From contig CACAEJ010000001.1 in NCBI GenBank assembly GCA_902531515.1, positions 62,001 through 126,000 of the forward strand: 64,000 nucleotides of DNA, written 5' to 3'. Below are positions 1 through 9,740 of the stretch, piece by piece (the first letter of the stretch is position 1; every line of letters starts with the position of its first letter). The position numbers were made by a program, and so were the translations under genes. The notes under the pieces were generated by a model that did not search any database, was not told the DNA's origin, and saw only the letters and a list, made by a program, of their open reading frames with translations. The stretch comes from an uncultured Pseudohongiella sp. (lineage in GTDB: Bacteria; Pseudomonadota; Gammaproteobacteria; Pseudomonadales; Pseudohongiellaceae).

Positions 1-2
1 GC

Positions 3-629
3 ATATGCACTCTTATGCTTGCTTCGTGCACGAGCACCACCGTAGATGAATTTAGACAAGGTGAGACTGGCATTGAGAGTGACGAATCTGTAGTGATTCT
101 TGGGCGCCGTCAGGCAAGTGACTTCGAGACAAAATCAGATTTTGTGGAATGCGTAGGGGATCGAATGAGTCAGGGAGAAAATGCGATATCGATTATTCCC
201 GAGAGAGAATTTATTGATGCAATGTTTCCTTGGTTTGAACCACGAACCGCACCATTGCGTGCAAGCGACCTCGAACAGTTGCTTGCCGAGGATGTGGTTG
301 CCCAAAAGATGAATGAATTCGGTATTAGGTACATGGTTTGGGTCGAAGGATTTACTGAGACAACTGGCAGAACAGGTTCAATATCTTGTACAGTAGGCCC
401 TGGAGGAGGGGGCTGCTTCGGCTTCGGTACCTGGGAAGATGATGCTAATTTCGATGCGAGAGTTTGGGATGTGATTTCCTTAAGAAATGTAGGAACTATT
501 AATACAGATGCAACCGGTCAATCTTATCTTCCAGCACTCGTTGTTCCTATACCGTTGATTGCTAGGGTAGAAACGAATGCTTGTAATCGTCTCGCAGCCC
601 AACTAAAAGACTTTGTGAATGGCGAGTAA
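3..629 (+). CDS. Putative lipoprotein, 5' end outside the window
   Basis: Frame is open back to the window edge. It reads ..ICTLMLASC, which looks like the end of a signal peptide with lipobox LASC, so the ORF-track ATG at 15 is probably internal. Confidence 0.6.
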   Translation: MCTLMLASCTSTTVDEFRQGETGIESDESVVILGRRQASDFETKSDFVECVGDRMSQGENAISIIPEREFIDAMFPWFEPRTAPLRASDLEQLLAEDVVAQKMNEFGIRYMVWVEGFTETTGRTGSISCTVGPGGGGCFGFGTWEDDANFDARVWDVISLRNVGTINTDATGQSYLPALVVPIPLIARVETNACNRLAAQLKDFVNGE

Positions 630-632
630 GTC

Positions 633-2174
633 ATGCTTAACCTTAGAATTAGAACTGGCTCTACTATGAGAAATAACAGCTGTAATGAGAAAGTAGAATT
701 CCCTTGTACTGTTAGAATAATTCTTCCTATGATGTGCTTGTTGACTTTTCTTCCTATCATAAATTCTTGCGCGGTTAATCCAGCGACGGGCAGTACAAAT
801 TTAGTACTCATGTCAGAGAACAGGGAAAAAGAAATAGGTCTTGAGGAACATGAAAAAGTACTTGATAGCATGACGCTTTTTGAAGATGAAAAATTGCTCA
901 ATTATGTTCGGGATGTGGGCAATCGAGTAGCTCGAGTCAGTCATCGACCAGACTTGGAATATCAGTTCCATATTATAGATAGTCCAGAGATAAATGCCTT
1001 TGCTCTGCCAGGAGGGTATGTATACATAAATCGCGGATTACTAACTTATTTAAACTCAGAGGCAGAGCTCGCTGCTGTTTTAGCTCATGAGATTGGCCAT
1101 ATAACTGCAAGGCATGCTGTTCAGCAACAGGCGAGGGGTGCTTTGGCTAGAGGGGCTGCTGTGGCGGGCGGGATTGTTGCTGGAATTGCAACAGGGTCCG
1201 GTTACGCAGCATCTCAAATCAGTGAAGTTGCTTCTATTTGGGCTCAGACCGGTTTAAGTGGTTTCGGTAGAGATAACGAACTTGAGGCAGACAGCCTAGG
1301 AGCCGAATATCTCTTGGCTGCTGGTTATGATCCGGCAGCCGTAATAGATGTGATTACTGTATTGAAGAATCAAGAGGATTTTAATCGCTTAGTAGCTGGC
1401 GGGGGAGGTACCTATCATGGGCTTTTTGCCACCCACCCTCGGAATGACAAACGTCTTCAGGAGGCTGTTGCACAAGTAGGTAGACTAGAGACTGATGAAG
1501 TCAAGATGATTGATGAAGAAGTATTCAGAATTAACCTTGACGGATTAATTATCGGACAAAGCAACGCTTCTCAAATGACAGACACACGAAATCGGTACTA
1601 TCAGGATTTGCTTGGATACACTGTAGTTTTCCCAGATGATTGGGAAATTGAAACGACTACGACCACGGCAACCGCAAAAGACTCAACGTTAGGATCTCTT
1701 CGGATAGAAGTGCAGCGCCTTCAAAATAGCGTTGACCCTCGATCTTTTATTCAAAATGTTTTGGGCATACGGAATCTCACAAAGTCAGAGGGTTTGTCTC
1801 AATTTCGCCTTCAAGGCCACACTGGAGTCACGGAAAGTGACAGTGCCGGTATCAAAGAGCGGGTTGCTGTTATTTATTTAGGCCCTAGGGCTTTTATCTT
1901 TAGAGGTGACATAGTTCCTAATGCCAACGAAGCAGAGGTAGACCAGATGATGCTATCTTCAATTCGATCTTTTCGCGCAATTCAAAGAGGAGAGGTGGCT
2001 ACTGGCGGGGAGCTAAAAATAAAATTTGTTCAAGCGACAGAATTCTTTGACTTTTCGGTCGTATCTCAGAATAGTAAGATAACCAACTTCCCCGAGGAAA
2101 CCCTGCGATTGTTAAATGGTTATTATCCTCGCGGTAATCCTGAAGAAGGTGAGTGGATAAAACTCGTCGAATAA
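633..2174 (+). CDS. M48 family zinc metalloprotease, periplasmic/lipoprotein type
   Basis: HEXXH motif in LAAVLAHEIGHITARHAV plus downstream ELEADSLGAEYL; N-terminal signal-like segment with NSCAVNPATG. Confidence 0.9.
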   Translation: MLNLRIRTGSTMRNNSCNEKVEFPCTVRIILPMMCLLTFLPIINSCAVNPATGSTNLVLMSENREKEIGLEEHEKVLDSMTLFEDEKLLNYVRDVGNRVARVSHRPDLEYQFHIIDSPEINAFALPGGYVYINRGLLTYLNSEAELAAVLAHEIGHITARHAVQQQARGALARGAAVAGGIVAGIATGSGYAASQISEVASIWAQTGLSGFGRDNELEADSLGAEYLLAAGYDPAAVIDVITVLKNQEDFNRLVAGGGGTYHGLFATHPRNDKRLQEAVAQVGRLETDEVKMIDEEVFRINLDGLIIGQSNASQMTDTRNRYYQDLLGYTVVFPDDWEIETTTTTATAKDSTLGSLRIEVQRLQNSVDPRSFIQNVLGIRNLTKSEGLSQFRLQGHTGVTESDSAGIKERVAVIYLGPRAFIFRGDIVPNANEAEVDQMMLSSIRSFRAIQRGEVATGGELKIKFVQATEFFDFSVVSQNSKITNFPEETLRLLNGYYPRGNPEEGEWIKLVE

Positions 2175-2263
2175 CTAATAAAGCCGATAGACTCTATGAG
2201 AATCTGCGTCTAGCTAGAGGTGCGAAACGTCGGATAATCACTATTAAATAAATACAACTGACT

Positions 2264-2513
2264 ATGGCTGAAAAATATAGAGAAAAAGTTTTAATAGTTG
2301 GTCCTGCGTGGGTTGGTGACATGGTTATGTCTCAAGCCCTTTATCGAGCACTTAAAAAAATAAATCCTGAAACTCATATCTCGGTATTGGTTCAAGGAGG
2401 ACTTAAGCCATTGTTTTAAAAGATAGTGCCCATTTGGCCATCTTCGGTGCCTTACAGAGATTAAACTTGAGCGAGTACTTGGAGCTATAGCTTCTTTTAA
2501 TTTAAGCACTTAA
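2264..2513 (+). pseudogene. waaF: Internally deleted ADP-heptose:LPS heptosyltransferase II (waaF relic)
   Basis: 2264-2419 encodes MAEKYREKVLIVGPAWVGDMVMSQALYRALKKINPETHISVLVQGGLKPLF* (WaaF N-terminus). 2427-2513, in another frame, encodes CPFGHLRCLTEIKLERVLGAIASFNLST* (WaaF-like C-terminus). The middle is absent. Confidence 0.8.
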
Positions 2514-2528
2514 TAAGGAAGAATTGAA

Positions 2529-3482
2529 TTGCGTATTCTAATAGTTAAAGTATCCTCTTTAGGAGACATTATTCATACCCTTCCTGCTGTAACTGACGCT
2601 CAGAGAGCCCATCCAGGATTGACGTTTGACTGGGTTGTCGAGGAAAATTTTGTTGAAGTGCCCTCTTGGCATCCGGCCATTAACAAGGTAATTCCTGTAG
2701 CCATAAGACGCTGGCGCTTGAATCTTTTCAAAACTTATTTAAATCGCGAGTTTCTATCATTTAAGGAAATGCTACAGGGTGTTCATTATGATTTGGTGAT
2801 AGACGCGCAAGGGCTTATAAAGAGCGGAATTATTAGTCGCCTCTCCCGAGGGCTCACAGTTGGATTAAGCAATAGTACTATTAAGGAACCATTAGCGAGC
2901 CTTTTTTATAACAAGGCTTATTCCGTTTCGTGGGAAGAACATGCGGTCGATCGAGTCCGGCAGCTTTTCTCTAGGGCTTTAAATTACGAGTACCATCAAT
3001 ACCCACTTGATTATGGTATTGAGTTAGAAAAAGGTAATGTGAATCATACTGAGGGGAAAAGAAATCATATTATCTTTCTGCATGGGACTACAAGAGCAAG
3101 TAAATACTGGCCCAAGGAAAAGTGGCGTTACCTTGCGGAGTTAGCCACAGGATATGGATATGATGTTGTTCTACCTTGGGGGACATCGAATGAAAAAAAG
3201 AGAGCAGAATTCATTGGCGAAGGAAATCTTAACGTTAAGATCCTTGGGAAAAAGTCTCTTTCAGATATCGCTACGGTTATTATTAGTTCGAAGGGCGTTA
3301 TCGCTGTGGATACCGGACTAGGCCACCTCGCAGCGGCATTATCCAAATCAACAGTCTCTCTTTATGGGCCAACAGATCCGGCATTATGCGGAACTTACGG
3401 CCGAAATCAGATACATTTAAGACTAGAAAATGACCCAAACGTTGTATGGGATAAATTTGAAAAACTAACAAATAGTTTATAG
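2529..3482 (+). CDS. waaC: Lipopolysaccharide heptosyltransferase I
   Basis: MRILIVKVSSLGDIIHTLPAVTDAQ...; C-terminal VDTGLGHLAAAL..SLYGPTDP; TTG start; directly follows the waaF relic. Confidence 0.9.
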   Translation: MRILIVKVSSLGDIIHTLPAVTDAQRAHPGLTFDWVVEENFVEVPSWHPAINKVIPVAIRRWRLNLFKTYLNREFLSFKEMLQGVHYDLVIDAQGLIKSGIISRLSRGLTVGLSNSTIKEPLASLFYNKAYSVSWEEHAVDRVRQLFSRALNYEYHQYPLDYGIELEKGNVNHTEGKRNHIIFLHGTTRASKYWPKEKWRYLAELATGYGYDVVLPWGTSNEKKRAEFIGEGNLNVKILGKKSLSDIATVIISSKGVIAVDTGLGHLAAALSKSTVSLYGPTDPALCGTYGRNQIHLRLENDPNVVWDKFEKLTNSL

Positions 3483-3637
3483 AGTTTCGATGCTCAGCTA
3501 AGAGCATGCTACGGACGCCAAAACGTCATGCTAATGATGCGGCTCACACTAGAAAGGAGATTATATGACTACATTCTGTTAGATCTTACTATGCCAACGG
3601 CTGATTTTTCGACTGATTACAGTATTAGATTTTTTCT

Positions 3638-4765
3638 ATGAAAATAAGTTTCCTGATTTATTCATATTTCCCTTATGGCGGCCAGCAGCGTGATTTTTTT
3701 CGCATAGCAGAAAAATGTGCACAAAGAGGAAATCAAATAGACGTCTACACATTATCTTGGCAAGGTGAAGTCCCAAAAAATTTCAACGTCATAATAGTTC
3801 CCATCAACGCGCTTACGAATGTAGGGCGTTACAGAAAATATACTTCTTGGGTCACTGATCATTTGCGACAGACCGAGCCGAGTTTCGTTGTTGGCTTCAA
3901 TAAGATGCCTGGTCTCGATCTTTATTTTGCTGCCGATCCATGTTTTCTCGAAAAAGCTGATAAACAAAGAGGCTTTTATTATAATTTAACTCCTCGCTTC
4001 GGGCATTTTGCGAAGTATGAAAAAGAGGTTTTTGGAAAAAATCAAACCACACAGATTATGATTCTGACCGAGCAACAAAGGGAAGGTTTTGAAAAATATT
4101 ATCCCGGTTGCGCATCGCGCATGCATTTATTGCCTCCGGGAATTGATTCTGATCGAAGACTAGATGACACCTTTAAAGAGAGACGCTTTGAATTTAGAAA
4201 AAAATTAAGCGTCACAGACGATCAGTTTGTCATACTACAAATTGGTTCAGGTTTTAAAGTAAAAGGAGTAGATCGGTCTCTCAAGGCGATAGCATCACTG
4301 CCGCTTGAGCTTAGACGAACGATTAAATTCGTTTTGGTTGGGAAAGACAACCCAAAGCAGGTGTTAAAGTTAGCGCGGAATTTAGGAATACTAGATAGGC
4401 TAATGATTGTGTCAGGTAGCGACGATATTCCCAGTTTTTTAGCAGGCTCCGATCTAATGCTCCATCCTGCTTACAGAGAAAGTGCAGGGCATGTGTTGTT
4501 GGAGGCAGCGGTGTCTGGGCTTCCAGTGTTGACGACATCTACCTGCGGGTACGCTTTTCATGTAGAAAAAGCTGGTTCTGGTTTGGTTTGTTCAGAACCT
4601 TTTCTTCAAAATGATCTCAATCAAAAGTTGGGCTCGATGATTAGAAATATCGATAATGCAAATTGGTCAGGCAATGGTTTAAATTATGGAAGGAATTGTG
4701 ACTTATACTCTTTACATCTAGAAGCAGCAAATTTGATTGACAAATTTGCGAGAAATATGTCGTGA
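3638..4765 (+). CDS. waaG: LPS core glycosyltransferase, WaaG-like (GT4)
   Basis: YFPYGGQQRDFFRIAEKCAQRG, VVGFNKMPGLDLYFAADPCF and LLPPGID match the WaaG family. Confidence 0.88.
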   Translation: MKISFLIYSYFPYGGQQRDFFRIAEKCAQRGNQIDVYTLSWQGEVPKNFNVIIVPINALTNVGRYRKYTSWVTDHLRQTEPSFVVGFNKMPGLDLYFAADPCFLEKADKQRGFYYNLTPRFGHFAKYEKEVFGKNQTTQIMILTEQQREGFEKYYPGCASRMHLLPPGIDSDRRLDDTFKERRFEFRKKLSVTDDQFVILQIGSGFKVKGVDRSLKAIASLPLELRRTIKFVLVGKDNPKQVLKLARNLGILDRLMIVSGSDDIPSFLAGSDLMLHPAYRESAGHVLLEAAVSGLPVLTTSTCGYAFHVEKAGSGLVCSEPFLQNDLNQKLGSMIRNIDNANWSGNGLNYGRNCDLYSLHLEAANLIDKFARNMS

Positions 4766-4772
4766 GACGTTT

Positions 4773-5558
4773 ATGCTATATTTGAATGCAGAGCTTAAAA
4801 ATTTTTTTTCAGACTCTGATCCTTATGAAATTTTAAAGGATTTGAACGGCACCGTTTACAGACAAGTTCAAACACGTAAGACATTTCGGTTCGAGCATAA
4901 TGGTAAAAGCTATTTTGCAAAGGTTCATACTGGTGTTGGCTGGATAGAGATATTCAAGAATTTTATCCAGCTTAAGAAGCCAGTTTTAGGAGCAAGAGAT
5001 GAGTGGATCGCATTAAATTTTCTAAAACAAATTCCAGTTAGTACAATGAACGTGGTAGCGTATGGAGAAAAGGGTTGGAACCCTGCCAAACTAAAATCAT
5101 TTGTTATCACTGAAGAGCTAAAGCAAACAATTAGCTTAGAAGATTACTGTCTTAATTGGTTAGACGCAAAGCCTTCACTTTCTATTCGAAGAGCACTGAT
5201 ACGCGAAGTCGCTAATTTTGCATCTGCAATCCATGCGCATGGTGTTTGCCATCGAGATCTGTATTTATGTCATTTCCTGTTACACAAGGATGGAGACTAT
5301 TTTCCAAAACTTTCGTTAATTGATCTACATCGAGCATTACTTCGAAAAAAATTGCCAAAGAGATGGATTATAAAAGATATAGCAGGCCTTTATTATTCAG
5401 CTATGGGGATAGGTCTTTCCAAGCGAGATCTTTTGCGTTTCATTCGCCAATACACCATTCTAAACGAGGGATTGACGTATAGGGCCAACAGGAGGTTTTG
5501 GAAGATAGTAGAAAGCAAAGCGGACAGTATGCATAAAAAGTTAGGGCCTGCGAGGTAA
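4773..5558 (+). CDS. waaP: LPS core heptose kinase, WaaP/RfaP family
   Basis: HAHGVCHRDLYLCHFLLHKDG...LSLIDLHRALLRKKLPKRWIIKDIAGLYYSAM. ORF-track start is 4737 (TTG); MLYLNAELKN at 4773 is preferred because it follows the waaG stop. Confidence 0.9.
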   Translation: MLYLNAELKNFFSDSDPYEILKDLNGTVYRQVQTRKTFRFEHNGKSYFAKVHTGVGWIEIFKNFIQLKKPVLGARDEWIALNFLKQIPVSTMNVVAYGEKGWNPAKLKSFVITEELKQTISLEDYCLNWLDAKPSLSIRRALIREVANFASAIHAHGVCHRDLYLCHFLLHKDGDYFPKLSLIDLHRALLRKKLPKRWIIKDIAGLYYSAMGIGLSKRDLLRFIRQYTILNEGLTYRANRRFWKIVESKADSMHKKLGPAR

Positions 5559-5561
5559 GTT

Positions 5562-7013
5562 TTGAAAATCTACCGGTCTGCAGAATTAGTTCGACTTGGA
5601 AGGCACATTTCCACACCATATCTTTTAGAGATCTATGATAAAAATTCCTTAGAAACTATAGAGGTTAGGGAAATTCTGCGAATTGTTCCAAAACGACGGT
5701 TGACCGCTAAAGCAGAATGGCGGGATAGCAGCGTTATCGTAAAATTGTTTTTCTCACCAAGCCACTGGAAGCGGAATTTGTCTCGCGATTTATCAGGGAT
5801 TAATCTCCTTATAAAGAGAAACCTTCGAACTCCCGCTATATTGCATGAAACGCAAATTGCAGGGGGACGAGGTGCTGCGTTAATTTTGGAATATATTAAC
5901 GATGGAAAAACTATTAGCGAATGTCTTGATGAGGCTAAAACAAATAGCGAGAGGCGGCGGTGGTTATCCCTTGCGATTGGCTCAATAGCTGCTTGCCACC
6001 GCCAAGGTCTATGGCAACCAGACATTCATATGAAAAATTTCTTAGAATCAGATAACCAAGTTTATTACCTAGATGGCGGTGATATTCGGGCGCTTGAAAG
6101 ACCTCTTCCGAGCGAATTAGCATCACAGAACCTGGCGTTATTTTTTGCACAGTTTACGGTTGACAACGATGAGAATATTGAGCGCCTGCTAAAAGAGTAT
6201 CAGCTAGAGAATAAAAACTTACATACCAAAGATTTAAAAGGCATGTTTTCTGCAGTTAAGGAAGCTAGGGCTCAGAGAATTTCAAGCTATGAGCGAAAAT
6301 TACTTAGATCAACTACCGCTCATCGCAGGGTCAGGTCGCTAGGTAAACTAGCTGTTTATGATAGAGAAATCGATTCTTCCACTCTAGACAATCTCATATC
6401 AGACCCAAATCGTTATATCCAGAAAGACAGGTTATTAAAGGATGGTAACTCTACAACGGTAGCTGAATTTATATTTGAGAATAAGAGATATGTTGTAAAA
6501 AGATATAATTTGAACTCGCTGTGGCAAAGTGTTAAGTATCTTTTCAAAATGAGTCGAGCTGCCCGTTGCTGGAGAAGTGCCTCGATATTGAGTATGTTAG
6601 GTGTTCACACTCCAAAACCTTATATGTTTATAGAAGACAGGTGGCTCTGGTTTTTAAGAGCTAAATCTTATTTTGTCAGCGAAAAAATAGAGGCCGCAAA
6701 TCTTCTAGAACATATAAAAGCCAAAGGTCTGAGGCAGAACGAATTAGAAGCGATCATAATCTCTTTCAGACTGCTTTTTAAGATTATGATTGATTATAAA
6801 ATTAGCCATGGCGACATGAAAGCTTCAAATTTTCTCTATTGGAACAACAAGTTAGTAGTTTTAGATCTTGATGGGATGCGAAGACACCGAAGCAAAAGGG
6901 TTTTTAAAAAGGCAATAAAAAAAGACTTCGATAGATTTTTGAAAAATTGGAAAGGAACTGAGTATGAACAGCCCTTTGGAAATATAATTGATGAGTTGGA
7001 AACTTCTTTTTAG
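5562..7013 (+). CDS. Tandem LPS kinase-like protein with two kinase-fold halves
   Basis: Two kinase-like catalytic signatures: WQPDIHMKNFLE...YYLDGGD and SHGDMKASNFLYWNNKLVVLDLDGM. Confidence 0.75.
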   Translation: MKIYRSAELVRLGRHISTPYLLEIYDKNSLETIEVREILRIVPKRRLTAKAEWRDSSVIVKLFFSPSHWKRNLSRDLSGINLLIKRNLRTPAILHETQIAGGRGAALILEYINDGKTISECLDEAKTNSERRRWLSLAIGSIAACHRQGLWQPDIHMKNFLESDNQVYYLDGGDIRALERPLPSELASQNLALFFAQFTVDNDENIERLLKEYQLENKNLHTKDLKGMFSAVKEARAQRISSYERKLLRSTTAHRRVRSLGKLAVYDREIDSSTLDNLISDPNRYIQKDRLLKDGNSTTVAEFIFENKRYVVKRYNLNSLWQSVKYLFKMSRAARCWRSASILSMLGVHTPKPYMFIEDRWLWFLRAKSYFVSEKIEAANLLEHIKAKGLRQNELEAIIISFRLLFKIMIDYKISHGDMKASNFLYWNNKLVVLDLDGMRRHRSKRVFKKAIKKDFDRFLKNWKGTEYEQPFGNIIDELETSF

Positions 7014-7020
7014 TTTTTAT

Positions 7021-8538
7021 TTATGGATCTATTCTTTTATAAATAGCAAGTTGAATATCTCGATTGCTAGGGAACGCTGCCTGCAGTTCAAGGTAGGGTT
7101 TAAGAGAATTTTGATTCAAGATTCGCGACATTTCATAATTCATCTCCAATATAAGTAAGTCGTCCGGCTTTAGTTCATGTATTTCACTCTCTGAAATTAT
7201 TCGCGTCACCCTGTCATAATTTTCGACTCTACCACTGAAATAAGCGATAGCATGATTATTTGTCGCCACTTGAGGATTTAGAGGGCTTTCTGTTTCCAGC
7301 CAAGCTAGCGATTCATTAATATAACTTTTTGAAGAGCCGAAGCTTATAAACGAGTCAAAGGCGCAATAGCCAAAAAACAATATTAAGGTCCTCATCCTTA
7401 AATTTTTCGATGAACTCTTCCGAAATTCATTAATTAAATTATCAAGAATCAGTGGTACAAATAGGATTAAAACTAAACAAAAGATCATCGAATAACGAGC
7501 CGAAACAAATTTTGTGACAAAAATAAATCCGAAAACTATAGCTAGGTTGGTAAATAAAAAGATAATAACCGGAGCTAAGAAAATTCTTTCCAATCTTACT
7601 AGACGTTTAATAGCGCCATACGCCAGCACCCAAAAAAAAGGCCCGCCAATACCTTCAAATAACTTAACTATCAATATCGCGAATAACCCTGCGATCAAAA
7701 ATAAGCCGAGGTAAGGACCAGAGTACGTCATTGCATATTCCCCAAAGATTCGGCTGCTCAATGAGTAACTTTCAGCTTCACTGGGATTTAAAATATTGTT
7801 CAAAAACGGTTCATAGACGGAGATAAACTTTTGGAAAACGGATATAACGTCTATTCCGATTAATCCAATCATTAAAACTACCACGGCCAATGAAAAAAAT
7901 ATGATTGCCATACATTTTAGTACTATCCTATATCGTATCCCACTTTCATACCTGCTATCGAGAAGTAGGCATATTGGTAGGGAGAATAAATAAACTATCG
8001 CCTCTGCTCTGAAGAACGAGGCTAGAATAATTGAAAGGCAAAAACAGATAAAATTTGGTAGATGATTTAGTTTCACAAACAGTAAAAATTGCCATAATGC
8101 AAAAAGACTAAGTGCCCACATTGCAATGTCTCGAATAATATCAGATCTTAACTCATTCAATGGAGGGTATAAGAGGATGCAGATTGCGGCTAAGATGGAA
8201 ACGGTTTTCGAATTGTTAAAGCAATTTACAATACTAATAAAAGAATAAACCAAAACAGATAGAAAGAAAGCATTTATTAATTGTGCTGCGGTTAACAGGT
8301 CTATACCTGTCTTACTGACAAACGCAATAAGTAACGAATAGCTCGCCCATGAATAGTACTGTATTGCTGCGTTTATACCATCACTCAGAGCGATTTCTGC
8401 TGTACGAATATATGCATAGGCATCGTCATTAGGCAGACCAGGATTAAGCAAAGTAAAAAACGAAACCAGCAGACTAATCAGGGCTCCTAAGATTCGCACA
8501 TCAAGATGCCTGAATTGTTTTTTATTGGTTAGGTCCAC
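7021..8538 (-). CDS. Polytopic membrane protein, GT-C/GT39-like glycosyltransferase
   Basis: Many TM segments; early-loop NPGLPNDDAYAYIRTAE with acidic pair followed by luminal aromatic-rich loop; adjacent to LPS core genes. Confidence 0.55.
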   Translation of the reverse strand: MDLTNKKQFRHLDVRILGALISLLVSFFTLLNPGLPNDDAYAYIRTAEIALSDGINAAIQYYSWASYSLLIAFVSKTGIDLLTAAQLINAFFLSVLVYSFISIVNCFNNSKTVSILAAICILLYPPLNELRSDIIRDIAMWALSLFALWQFLLFVKLNHLPNFICFCLSIILASFFRAEAIVYLFSLPICLLLDSRYESGIRYRIVLKCMAIIFFSLAVVVLMIGLIGIDVISVFQKFISVYEPFLNNILNPSEAESYSLSSRIFGEYAMTYSGPYLGLFLIAGLFAILIVKLFEGIGGPFFWVLAYGAIKRLVRLERIFLAPVIIFLFTNLAIVFGFIFVTKFVSARYSMIFCLVLILFVPLILDNLINEFRKSSSKNLRMRTLILFFGYCAFDSFISFGSSKSYINESLAWLETESPLNPQVATNNHAIAYFSGRVENYDRVTRIISESEIHELKPDDLLILEMNYEMSRILNQNSLKPYLELQAAFPSNRDIQLAIYKRIDP

Positions 8539-8561
8539 TATTTCAATATACCTGCTTTTAT

Positions 8562-9497
8562 CTAATAGGGTCGAGCTAATTTCCCTGCAGACTGAGTTTT
8601 AAAACGTTTATGCAACCACAGATATTGTTCTGGATTTTTGCGAATGGCTTGTTCAATAAGGTTATTGATTATTGAGGCGTCTGCTCTGGGTTCGCCTGTG
8701 GGATAATTTTCTAATACATTACTGAACTGAAGTTTATATCCCGAATTGTCTTCATCGCGATAATGGCTGAAAAAAATTACGGCAGAATTGTTGAATTTCG
8801 CAAACCGAGTTGTAGCAGTAATAGTTGCCGCCTCAATGCCGAAAAAAGGGACAAACACTGAATGCTTTGGCCCATAATCTTGGTCTGGCGCGTACCAAAT
8901 AACCCTCCCGTTTTTAAGGCTCCGTAGCGCGCTACGGATATTTTTTCTATCTATAACCGATGGATAATGACGCAATCGGCCATTAAACATGGCACTATCA
9001 AAAAGAGTGTTTTTAAAGGGGCGGTACGTCACGTCCATTTCTTGAAATAAACTCAAAAGGAATCCACCAAATTCTAAAGTTGTAAAGTGAGCGCAAATCA
9101 AGAGTACACCTCGACCTTCGGATATTGCATTTTTTAAATTTTCTAGGCCGGAAACAGTCACTCGAGACTTAAATTCCTCAGGAGTTCTATGCCATGTAAT
9201 AGCGGTTTCGATTAATCCAATACCATTAGAGATGAAGGTTTTTTTAACTAAATTTTCCAACGCTCTTTGACTTAGCTCTGGGAAACAAAGTTTGAGATTA
9301 ACCTCACAGATATGCCTTCTACTTTTAGCTAGATGATAAGTCAAAAAACCTAAGAATTGTCCGATCTTAATCTGGAAAGGGAATGGTAGGTAAGTAACTA
9401 TTTTCATGAACCCAAGTAGTATCCAAGTTGGCCAATATTTTGGTGGCCAAAATTCTGCAAGGGAGCGTCTCTCTCCTCTAGTACTTGCCTTGGGCAT
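8562..9497 (-). CDS. lpxL: Lipid A biosynthesis acyltransferase, LpxL/HtrB family
   Basis: LICAHFTTLEFGGFLLSLF (HX4-like), VIWYAPDQDYGPKHSVFVPFFGIEAATITATTRFAK, YLWLHKRFKT. Confidence 0.88.
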   Translation of the reverse strand: MPKASTRGERRSLAEFWPPKYWPTWILLGFMKIVTYLPFPFQIKIGQFLGFLTYHLAKSRRHICEVNLKLCFPELSQRALENLVKKTFISNGIGLIETAITWHRTPEEFKSRVTVSGLENLKNAISEGRGVLLICAHFTTLEFGGFLLSLFQEMDVTYRPFKNTLFDSAMFNGRLRHYPSVIDRKNIRSALRSLKNGRVIWYAPDQDYGPKHSVFVPFFGIEAATITATTRFAKFNNSAVIFFSHYRDEDNSGYKLQFSNVLENYPTGEPRADASIINNLIEQAIRKNPEQYLWLHKRFKTQSAGKLARPY

Positions 9498-9740
9498 AGA
9501 TGGTTACTCTTCTGCTACTCAGTAGTCTGTGATTATACTGAAAGCCGATTACTTTCCTATTTCAGTATCTATTCTAAAGGACTGGCAGCCTTAATTTTAG
9601 ACTCTTTACAAAGCTATATAGGCATAACAATAGTAGCAACAATACCAGGAGCCTCTTTATCTACATTTCCTTATGCTATCATGAATTGTAAATTAGCCTC
9701 ATATTTTGGAAAATAAGCTAGGCTAGATTGGAGAGTATGT

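Noticed and set aside
2291-2509. Minus-strand ORF of 72 aa over the waaF relic
   Set aside because: It is antisense to recognisable WaaF N- and C-terminal coding fragments and has no family-like features.
3483-3637. tRNA or small RNA in the waaC-waaG gap
   Set aside because: No cloverleaf, terminator or convincing promoter could be recognised by eye.
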